Of a stretch of 64,000 bases of DNA, positions 54,616-64,000 are shown piece after piece. Origin of the DNA: Phragmites australis (Eukaryota > Streptophyta > Magnoliopsida > Poales > Poaceae). How positions within the stretch are numbered: the first letter of the stretch is position 1; each line of letters begins with the position of its first letter. The position numbers and the translations under genes were made by a program. Under the pieces are notes generated by a model. That model saw only the letters and a list, made by a program, of their open reading frames with translations, ran no database searches and had not been told where the DNA came from. The DNA lies in assembly GCF_958298935.1 (NCBI RefSeq), contig NC_084922.1, forward strand, positions 12,836,501 through 12,900,500. The letters run 5' to 3'.

Positions 54616-57600
54616 CAGGGCCGGCCCTGGGGGGGGGGGGCGAGCAGTGCGACCGCTCCGGGCCCCAACTCGTAGGGGCCACCCAGCTCAGCACCGGCCT
54701 AGCAGGCAACAACCCATCGCGACGAGGCTCTCAGCATATCCAGACGTGCCACCGTCTATGTGATGCGTGTCACGGCAAGGCCCAGCCGGAACCGCTAGAC
54801 TGCTCGAGGCGCATGCGCATCGGCCGAAGGAGACTGCCGTATGCGTGGCGGCTAGCAGGCTAGAAGTCTAGAACCCACCTCGTTGTCAATGTGTCGCCTC
54901 TCTAGTTGCCACTCCAGTCTCCATTGCAACGGCCGCTTCGCCCGTTTGCCGTTGCCGCCGGCTGCCGTGCAAGAAGACTAGACGAGTAACGACTAACGAG
55001 TTGGCGTCTTGGCGATCGATCTGCACCTCATCTGCATGTGACACTACTGATTCAATTTAGGTGAGCAGCAGCAACACTAGTACACCACCTTGCCTTGCCT
55101 TGCCAATTGGCAATTGCCATGATGCTATCATTGCTTTGCCGATTACTGATCGATCCATGTACTGACAGTACTGTGTATGTTTTACTTTCATATAATATAT
55201 ATAACTCGCATTGGTTCGTATGTATACAACCTTTTCTTTCTTTTCGGTACACTATACTTTGCGCTAGCTAATCAGAGAATTTGCAGCCAAGCTACGTACT
55301 ATGGCTGTTGTACTGTATATGCATGTTGCCTTTACACTCTGAAGGACCTGGTACCTTGCCATGATGCCATCGTTGCTTTGCCAATTGTACTTGTTAGTGA
55401 TAGATAGTGACAGACACTTTTGGTTTTGGCTAATTGTCTAATTGGCTTTGTCAGGTTAGCTTGGAGCCTTGTCTCTCTTGGATGAATTAGTAATCAGTAA
55501 TTGCTTAATTGACTAGCCAACTAATTGGTAAGATTTAGATTAGTTTCAATTAATCCAATCTTATTTAGTTTTGTAACTTTGTAATTTATATGAGTTCAAC
55601 TACTAACATGTTAATCTTTTCAATTATCAGTTCATCCTAGGTATCATGTCATTGAGAAAGTACGTATCGGGTAATGAAAAAAAAGGAAAAAGAGAAAACG
55701 AGTGGATGAGTTAATAGAATCACAGAAGGGGGCAATGGACAAATTTTTAAGGCAAGAAACCCAGATGAGTGGGCGATAGTTGCTGTGGAGGAACAAACTA
55801 ATGTGAACGATGAAGACCAGGGCCCTACACCTACGGAAGACAATGTTGACATCAATGAGGATGATAACAATGTAAGTGGTTATGAGAACATATTTAATTC
55901 ATCTGCTACAGAATCTGCTAGTGTTGATGAGCAGCCAGTTTTTACTACAGATATTTATGATCCAAGAAATTTGGATAATCTTGACAATAAAGCTAGGGAC
56001 ATATTAGTGGAGAAGGGGCCTATAAGAGAAGAAAATATTGTATTCCTTTAGATGACAACTCAAGATATTTTTCGTATGCTCATTTCTCTAGAAAAATGAG
56101 CAATGGGGAGGTTCATGACAGAAAATGGTTAGTCTATTCGAAGCACGTTAATAGAGTGTTTTGCTTTTGTTGTAAGATTTTCAATCCTAGAAATTGCAAG
56201 AGTTCATTGGGGCGTGATGGATTTAGAGATTGGAGGCATATTAGTGAGAGGCTAAAAGAACATGAAGTTAGTGTCGAGCATATTACCAACATGACCTCTT
56301 GGAATGAATTGAGAGCTAGATTGAGGAAAAGTGAAACAATTGACAAAGATTTACAACAGCAAAACACAAAGGAGAAAGAACGTATAAGGCAAGTTTTATT
56401 AAGAATAATTGCCATTATCAAATTTCTTGGTAAACGTAATTTGGCTTTTAGAGGATCCAAAGAGCAACTCTATAATGATCAGAATGACAATTTCTTAGCT
56501 TGTGTTGAGATGGTTGCAGAATTTGACTTGGTGATGCAAGACCATCTTAGATGTATTCAAAATAATGAGATTCATTATCATTATCTTAGTCATAAAATTC
56601 AAAATGAGTTGGTTTCTCTTTTGGCTTCTGATATTACAAATTCTATCATAAAGATCGTTAAAGAGGCAAAATATTTCTCCATTATCCTTGATTGTACTCC
56701 AGATGTGAGTCATCAAGAGCAAATGAGTTTGTTGGTTCGATGTGCTAATATGCCCGATGGCAAAATAAAATTAGAGGAGTATTTTCTGGGTTTCTTGATG
56801 GTGGATGATACATCTGGTTTTAGGCTTTTCAATGTATTGATTGATTCCATCAAGTCTTTTGGTCTTAATATTGATGATATTAGGGGTCAAGGTTATGATA
56901 ATGGCTCTAACATGAAAGGAAAACACAAGGGGGTGCAAAGATGGTTGCTTGATATTAATCAAAGAACTTTGTATATGCCATGTGCTTGCCACAGTCTTAA
57001 TCTTACTCTTTGTGACATGGCTAAATCCTGTACTAAAGCTATTTTATTTTTTCGAATTGTGCAACGGATATATGTATTATTTTCTGGTTCTACCAAAAGA
57101 TGTAAAGTTTTGCTTGAACATGTTCCAAATTTAACTGTGAAATCGTTGTGCAATACTCGTTGGGAGAGTCGAATCAAAAGTGTTAAAGCAATTAGGTATC
57201 AAGCTCTTGAGTTAAGGTCAGCTTTGTTAAACTTGAGGGAAGCTGATGATACCGATCCCAAGGATAAGGGCGATGCAAAAAATTTATTTGAAGTGCTTGG
57301 CAGCTTTGAGTTTATACTTGGTATGGTTATTTAGCATGGCATTTTATTTGTTGTTAACACTGTGAGTAAAAAGTTGCAATAACCGTTCATGTGCATTGAG
57401 TCTACCTTACAACAAATTGAAGGTATAATGAATTACTTTCACAGCTATAGAAATGAAGGATTTGCTCTAGTCTGATCATAGCCAAAGATATTGCATCTGA
57501 AATGGGTGTAGAGACATTATTTCCAGTAAAGCGTCGTTCTATTAGGAAGAAACAGTTTGATGAAACTAATTATGATGAAGCAAATTTGCAAGCTGAGAGG

Positions 57601-58276
57601 GCTTTTGAAGTTGATTACTTTTTTGTTATGGTTGACATGGCAATCACTTCATTGAAAACTAGATTTGAAGAACTCCAAAATTCAAAAGTATATTTGGGTT
57701 TTTAACGAGTTGAACAATCTTGAAGTCATTGGATGGTACTGAACTAAAAGACCGTTACACTAAATTTGCAGAAATTTTCTCTCTAGAGGGTTCATCTGAT
57801 GTTGAGTTAAATGATCTAATTTCTAAGTTAAGTGTTATGCAGTTAACTTTATCAAATAGACTAATGTCTGCTATGGAGATTTTTGAGTTTGTCAGGGATA
57901 CAAATTGTTATCCTAATATTTCAGTTGCTTATCGGATCTTATTTACTGTGCCTGTAACTGTGGCATCTGCTGAAAGAAGCTTTTCAAAGTTAAAATTATT
58001 GAAGAACCATTTGAGGTCTACAATGTTCCAAGAAAGGTTAAACGGTCTGGCAACTTTATGCATTGAGAAGAAATTATTGAATGAGATTGATATTGATACC
58101 ATCATCAATGATTTCGTATCTAGAAATGTCTGAAGAAATTTTTAAGGTAATATATATGAAGTATTCCATATAAATATTGTTTTTGACTTAATTTAAGTTT
58201 TTATCAGTAACAACTCATATATATTAAGGGTCCCTATATTTAGTTTTGCACCGGGTTCCCAAAATAACCAGACCTG
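54616..58276 (+). mobile_element. hAT element 2 (3.66 kb, complete ends, broken transposase)
   Basis: Flanked by the exact 8-bp duplication GCTACACC (54608-54615 and 58277-58284). The left end CAGGGCCGG and, inverted, right end CAGGTCTGG are terminal repeats (7 of 9). A G-run lies at 54627-54638. Sub-terminal GGGCCCC / GGGTTCCC and TTTTGCACCGGG blocks match this hAT family. It encodes a DUF4371/ZMYM1-like transposase (55646-58133). Confidence 0.9.
55646..58133 (+). pseudogene. hAT transposase (DUF4371 / ZMYM1-like), broken but with a 412-codon open core
   Basis: A start at 55646 (MSLRKYVSGNEK) shifts frame after about 16 codons to [20 protein letters not shown]. It shifts again to [20 protein letters not shown], and again at about 56045 into a long open stretch (56096-57334). 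That stretch has [57 protein letters not shown], the [17 protein letters not shown] motif and [20 protein letters not shown] at 57332 replaces Trp, more lesions follow, and the C-terminal dimerisation domain at 57950-58060 reads TVASAERSFSKLKLLKNHLR and FQERLNGLATLCIE. It is better preserved than the copy at 46402-48964 but still not a single coding frame. Confidence 0.88.
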
Positions 58277-58284
58277 GCTACACC

Positions 58285-59200
58285 ACGCCATGAGAGGAGA
58301 TGGTTCTACGCGTGCTGACTCATCGTCTGCCACACCATTGCCTGGAGGTCGTCGTCGTGCCCCCACACACTTGTTGTTGCCTGCCGTCATTGGCTCCGTG
58401 AGTGGAGGTCGTCAGCTCGCTGTCTCACGGGCGGGTAGGTCAGTTGGTTGAGGCCTCGCCACGCGGGAGCTCTCCGTCGTGCTGCTCACGGGCTCACAGG
58501 TCCACATGACACTGCATTGTGTAGCCTGCACGGGAGGTGCTTGAAGCACCTACTTGCTGCTACGCTAAACCATGCATGGAGCGTCTGCCTCCACGAGGCC
58601 AGCAAGGTAGTAGATCACTGCATGGGCTAGGGAGTGCACTAGTCAAATTTTGCTGCAAAGTACAGTAGTGTCCTTTTTCTTACTTGGGAAGTCTGCACAT
58701 TTGCTTATTCGTATGATACTCAGCAGCTGAGTATCGTGCCATATGATAGCAGTAGCTTTTTGGCTATAGATGTTGCCTCACATTTGCTATGGCAGAGCAG
58801 CATAGTTACAGTGCCTGCTCTGCGGCTAAGCTGACGGCATGCCATGTGCCGTAATGCTCTTATTCATTGCTAAACTGTGGCATGTGTAATCCTTATTTGC
58901 TGTAGGAGCCATGTGCGACTGGGACTACAATGAATATCTCACAATGGCTACTGCTAGCCACTTCTTCTTAAAAACTAGTACACTTAAGTCAGTCTAGAGC
59001 ATACGAGCTTAGAGCAAGCTCAAAAGGCCAGTCATATTTATTAGGTGTTATCCAATCATCTATATAACATATCAGCTAGCTGATCTCTAGGCTAGATGTC
59101 CTCTAACTTTTACTAAAAGTAGTATGATCATAATTAGACAGTGCTAAAAGTTATTATATCTAGAAAATATTTTTCTCCATTAAACCATACATGAAGGATC
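58285..59200. other. Intergenic, nothing recognised
   Basis: No gene model, terminal repeat or RNA gene could be supported. Confidence 0.45.
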
Positions 59201-59234
59201 CAGAGGTATCCGAAGAGTTCGCTGTGCCTCCGCG

Positions 59235-59880
59235 AGCTGCCGCGTCGAGGCTGTCCCCGCGGGCCACACATCCGAACGTGCCTCCGAATGAGGCTCCGGA
59301 TGGCAAGGCCCCTCTGAAAAGGCCTCCGAAAAGGCCAGGCCCCTCCAAAACGTGCCCCCGAACGGCGAGACCCCTCCAAACGGGCCTCTGAACGTGCCCC
59401 CGAACGGCGAGACCGCACCGCAATGGGGCCTCCGAACGTGGCTCAGAACTCGGCCCCAAATGGCGAGGCCCCTCCGAACAGGGTTCCGAACGAGCCTCCA
59501 AACGGGGCTCCGAACGACGACTTCTGCCCGAGCACCTTCGGTCTACAAGGCCGTAATTACCCAAGGCCGGCCTCCGCGCGGAGGGCGAGACCTGGGCAAC
59601 AACCCAGTCCTACTCGAAGAATGGCTTCGAGCCCGCCACGGCAGGAGGGTTTGAGTAGCTTCGTCGCACGCTCGAGCGGCTTCACCTGCCTCTACTCGGG
59701 CGCAAGAACGAACCCTAGCTCCGCTAGGATCCAGCCTGACACTGGCTTCACGTGGCTCCGCTCGGGTGCACGAACGGACCCCAGCTCTGCTAGGCTCTGG
59801 CCTGGCGTTGGCTTCACGCGGCTCCGCCCGGGTGCACAAATGGACCTCGGTTCCGCAGGCTCTAGTTTAGCGACGGCTTC
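59235..59880 (+). repeat. GC-rich tandem-repeat block (two different repeat types)
   Basis: At about 59265-59520 irregular copies of a CCGAACGGCGAG(A/G)CCCCTCC unit recur (for example 59358, 59400, 59456). At 59685-59880 a ~66-bp unit repeats about three times, encoding GF.(C/W)L.SGARTNPSSAR-like peptides in one frame: FTCLYSGARTNPSSAR, FTWLRSGARTDPSSAR and FTRLRPGAQMDLGSAG. The setting suggests repeat arrays inside an LTR or other transposon rather than a gene. Family unknown. Confidence 0.6.
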
Positions 59881-60827
59881 GTGCAGCTTCGATGACCTTC
59901 GGCTCCGCTCGAAAACAGGAGTGGCCCTCGCAAACCACAGCTCCGCGAGCCCCGACCAGGACGAGCGCATGGGGTAATATCCGCAAGTTATTCTGTGCCG
60001 TCACACAAAGGCAGCCACTCCTGAACCGTGCGCCTCCACTAGCCAACCAAGCCACGACCGCATGTAGTGGGTACACCCAGGTCTTGCAGACCTTGCTCTA
60101 CGTTCTCCAACCACTAGCCCCGTGCCGGGTGGCTCCCCGACAGCTTTGCCCTCCGCAATCATATGGGTTTCGCGCGACTACATCGGGCATGGGTCCATGC
60201 AGCTTCAAGCTTTAGGCCTTCATCGTTAGCACGCTAGGCCCTAAGCACGGCTGGCTCCGTTAGCCTCACAACATGGCTCCAGGCTCCGTGTGGCCACCTC
60301 CGCATACCCCGCTCAGCTTGCAGCGGCCACCCCGTGACCGCTGCAAAGCCGCACCCGTAACGGTATATACACTTGCTACCCTTCTTGTGTACTGTGAATG
60401 CAGCAACACCTTCAATAAGCATCGGCGCGGAGGCTGCTTGCTAGCCATCCGGCCAGCGGCAACCACAGCCCGTACATGATCTCGCATCATTACAACTGGC
60501 CCTACAGACCACAGTACACATGCTTGCAAATTTATGCATTCTCGCATGATGCGAGGAAGAGGCCTTTTGTCTTACGTACACATGTGGACATTTGTCATCC
60601 CATGTGTTAATATTGCTTGGCCACTGGCTAGAAAGCTTCAATAGTATGTCGTATTTCCAATGCTATGGATGACCTCGATAGACTGCATTACTCTCTCACA
60701 TATTAATTTGGCATCTTTGTGTATCGACTACTGTCTACTTGCACTTTATAATACAATGAATTTACATGTGACACATCGCACAACTGAAGACATCTCAAAA
60801 AACCCACGAGGATGGCAAAAGCCCATC
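59881..60827. other. Unassigned, possibly the remainder of an LTR
   Basis: GGTATATACACTTGCTACCC at about 60362 looks like a promoter TATA, with a leader-like stretch following. No coding domain is seen. Confidence 0.35.
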
Positions 60828-63800
60828 TGTGAGATCATGTGATAAAAAAATGGTTTGAATACTGAAATTGACAGAGGAAAGTGATTTAGTATAATAATAT
60901 TATGATAATGTTCATGAGTTGCTAAGATATTGCTTGGATATGCTTGGATAGTATAGATGGTTTGATGCGCTATCAAAAGTTGAGTATGCTCATGCTAGTG
61001 TGTTGGTTTTGCTTGGAGTTTGCGTGGTGTTGCATAAACTGATCTTGAGTCAAGTTAGGAATGACTTGTACTCGTACTCGTTTGATTCATATGCAAGTGT
61101 TGCTCGAAGACGAACGTGGTCGATGATGACTTGGTGAACTAGGTTCAGGGAGCAACTGAGGTTTGACGACTAGGTTCAGAGGAACTGAGGTCGTGTGATC
61201 AAGGATGTCATGCGGGACGTTCGAGCTGAGAGAACAATGCATATGGAGACAAAGTTTCGCGATGGACACAAGGAGCAATCTGATCGTGAGAGAACGTGAA
61301 GACTAATTCGTGTTTGAGTCAAAGCAGGCACGAGGGAGTCGTGTGGTGGTTGAACTTGAGACAAGAGTTAGTATAAAAAATGGACTCTAAGTTGGTTACA
61401 TATATGCATGTATGCTTGTGAGATTTTACTAGAGCATGTACAATCTGTTTCGAGTGTAATACCGAGTTTAAATCAATTTTTGATTTGGGTGAGTTAATCT
61501 TTAAATTTGGTTTCCGCAATCATTCACCCCTCCCTCCCTCTGATTGAGTATTTTTCATGGTATGATAGGTTAAAAACAAACTCCTAAAGCATGGTATGAT
61601 AAGTTAAAAACTTTCTTGTTTGAAAAAGATTTTGTAATGAAAAAAATGGACAAGATGTTGTTTGTGCTCAAGCATGGTAATGATCAACTATTTATTCAGA
61701 TTTATGTAAACGATGTCATATTTGGGTGTTGTTCTCATGCTTTGTGTCCCAGTTTAAGAAACGATGAGCAGAAAAATTGATATGAGTATGATTGGTGAAT
61801 TAACGTACTTTTTGGGTCTATAAGTCAAACAAACCAAAGAAGTTGCTTTTGTTCATCAAAGTAAGTATATACAAGACCTGTTACGATGTTTTGAGATGGA
61901 AAGAAGCAAGCTAATCATGGTACCCATTGGAGCGATAATAACAGTGGATCCTGATGAAGATGGTGAGCTGGTTGATCAAAAAGAGTACAGAATTATGATT
62001 GAATCACTTTTGTATCTCACCGCTTCAAGGCCAGACATACAATTTGTTGTATCTTTGTGTGCATGATTTCAAGTTTCACCATATGCTTCACATCGACAAG
62101 CTGTCAAACGGATTCTCAGTTATCTTTATAGCACTCAAGATTTTGGTATTTGACTTTCTGCTTCTTCATCTATTAGCTTAAGAGCTTTTTATGATGCTGA
62201 TTTTAGAGGTTGTAGAATTGATAGAAAAAAGTACATCTGGTACATATTATTTCTTGGGTAATTATCTTGTTGCACGATCATCTAGGAAACAGGCATCTGC
62301 TGCACAATGTACTGTTGAGTCTGAATATGTAACTACTACTAGTTGTTGTTCATAAACTCTTTTGATAGTTAATACACTTAAAGACCATGAGGTTAATTTA
62401 GAAAGCATTTCACTTTGTTATATCTTGGATCTTGTTGGAGTTTAAAAATGAGAACAATGAAATATGATGAGCATCATATCTGATATATATGTGACTTTTA
62501 AAGCCAATGCTTATGATACATGGAAGTTTTTTGCACCTTCATATCTATATATATAGGATGTAGCTTTTTTCATGACTTTCTAAATCAAAAGATAACTTGA
62601 ATTAAATCTTGCCATGATTAAACTCTCTTGATTACTTTGATCTTTGATAAAAATACTATATGTGAAAGACTCAAAGAAATGAAAAGGTATTGAATAATAT
62701 TTTATAGGTAAAAGATCAATAAAGTATGTACTATCGTACTTCTTTACGAGACTACTTATCATTGCACTTTGATATGAACTTGAAAGAAGTCATGTATGAC
62801 CGTAACTATTGTCTTAAGCTTCTGATTGTCTTTTTGACATAGACTTGGCATGGTTGGATAGAATAAGGCTGATGGTGCATATTATTCCTTACAAAAGAAT
62901 ATGAGATGTTCTTGACAGCATAATTGGTATCTCGTTACATGTGATTTTAATCAAAACAATGCCATACTTTTGGTATCCATGTTTTTAATAGCATATAAAT
63001 TGAGAATTTGAGTAGTAGAGATTGCGAGACCACGCCTTACAAATAAATCATCCATTATACTTGATAAGTTATGCTCATACTATATTTTTACATGTGTAGA
63101 TGGGTTGGTGTAGATATTCTTGATAGTGTGGCTTGGTCGAGTATCTATTATATATGTGGCTGATCTATGATGCTCATTATGATAAAAACAAGAAAAAGAT
63201 TTGATTCTCTCTTTTGAATTTTTTTATGAAATCATTGCCTAAGGGGGAGAGAGTTGATTATTTCGCGATAAATTATTTTTGGTTTTTCTCAAAGGGAGAG
63301 ATTTTTTGTGTCAGAATTTTTTTTGGTCTTTTGGTTTCACTTTCCGTTTGGTTTTAAAATCAAATCATGTCTGTTAAGAGGTTGCCAATGTCACATGAGG
63401 GTTGCCAATGTTTTCATCATAGGTGAGATTGTGAGATCATGTGATGAAAAATTGGTTTGAATAATGAAATTGGCAGAGCAAAGTGATTTAGCATAATGAT
63501 ATTAAGATGATGTTCGTGAGTTGCTAAGATATTGCTTAGATATGCTTGGATAGCATATATGGTTTGATGCACTATAAGAAGTTGGGTATGGTTATGTTAG
63601 CATGTTGGTTTTGCTTAGAGTTTATGTGGTGTTGCGTGAACTGATCTTAAGTCAAGTTGGGAAGGACTTGTGCTCGTACTCATTTGATTCATGTGCATGT
63701 GTTGCTTGAAGGCGAACATTGTAGATGATGGATCGACTAACTAGGTTCAGGGAGAAACTGAGGTTCGACGACTAGGTTCAGGAGGAACTAAGCTCATGTG

Positions 63801-64000
63801 ATCGAGGATGTCATGTGGGACGTTCGAACTGAGAGAACAATGCATATGGAGACAAGGTTTTGCTATGGATGCAATAAGCGATATGATCATGAGAGGACGT
63901 GAAGACTAATTCGTGTTCGAGTCAGAGCAGACACGAGGGAGTCGTGTGGTGGCTAGACTTGAGACAAGAGTTAGTGTTAGAGACGAACTTTGAGTTAGTT
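60828..64000 (+). mobile_element. Ty1/Copia (SIRE/Maximus-like) element, internally deleted, 3' LTR cut by window edge
   Basis: Direct repeats starting TGTGAGATCATGTGAT at 60828 and 63430 share long blocks (GATATTGCTT(G/A)GATATGCTTGG, GATGTCATG.GGGACGTTCGA, GAGGGAGTCGTGTGGTGG), so they are the two LTRs; the right one continues past 64000. Between them only RT/RNase H remains and no gag, protease or integrase is seen. The RT/RNase H content is of the type found in the SIRE/Maximus Copia branch (inference). Confidence 0.8.
61540..62440 (+). pseudogene. Copia RT end and RNase H fragment
   Basis: Translation pieces: MSMIGELTYFLGL, VKQTKEVAFVHQSKYIQDLL, PDEDGELVDQKEYRIMIESL, then LLYLTASRPDIQFVVSLCA, SHRQAVKRILSYLYSTQDFG, and DADFRGCRIDRK. 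These are conserved blocks of the Copia RT thumb and RNase H (catalytic Asp of DADF). Many stops and frame changes; the YVDD region upstream is degraded (about 61690-61715). Confidence 0.8.

Overview
The window looks like nuclear DNA of a grass (Poaceae). It carries a bHLH gene closely resembling the grass tapetum regulators rice TIP2/bHLH142 and maize MS23, a class III peroxidase, a Mediator-26-like gene, and the dense nested retrotransposon and MITE content typical of medium to large grass genomes. Species cannot be fixed from the sequence. Family names for transposons are inferred from remembered motif patterns, not from searches.

Layout. 1-2430: 5' half of the TIP2/MS23-like bHLH gene (minus strand, running off the left edge), with a probable 5'UTR intron containing a diverged ~0.5 kb tandem duplication. 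2430-5845: intergenic DNA with an old LTR-like remnant carrying repeated ATCCGGTG-type motifs. 5845-6686: small CACTA element with a duplicated end. 6687-23447: one old, degenerate Ty3/Gypsy (Tat-like) element, with gag, pro, truncated RT, RNase H, integrase and a partly duplicated antisense accessory ORF. It is interrupted by a 3.8 kb solo LTR (7311-11117) and a 1 kb solo LTR (17893-18871). 23980-25729: hAT/MITE-like element split by a third solo LTR. 26365-27904: intact single-exon TFIIS-N/Mediator-26-like gene with an internal 52-residue duplication. 28250-28460: coding-like minus-strand tract. 29148-33210: degenerate LINE. 33215-38972: minus-strand Del/Tekay-like Gypsy fragment (gag-pro, primer-binding site, long LTR) with a fourth solo LTR (34306-35678) holding six hairpin-forming repeats. 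39701-40860: MITE cluster. 41515-42615: intact two-exon class III peroxidase. 43004-45558: hAT MITE, plastid 16S rRNA insertion, SINE and Stowaway MITE in close succession. 45633-49150 and 54616-58276: two related hAT elements with broken transposase genes. 50162-50507: second peroxidase fragment (pseudogene). 51.6-53.65 kb: SINE-like and MITE insertions. 59.2-59.9 kb: tandem-repeat DNA. 60828-64000: Copia element with RT/RNase H remains; its 3' LTR runs off the right edge.

Only three host genes look functional: the bHLH gene (partial in this window), the Mediator-26-like gene and the peroxidase. They are unrelated and separated by transposon blocks. Each has its own probable TATA box, and nothing suggests a cluster or shared pathway. 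Several insertions are well supported by target-site duplications read directly from the sequence (GATAC, GAATG, GTCTC, GCTACACC, an imperfect CGGCAATT/CGGCAATC pair, AATAACAATT, TGCATGTA), so the order of insertion can be reconstructed.
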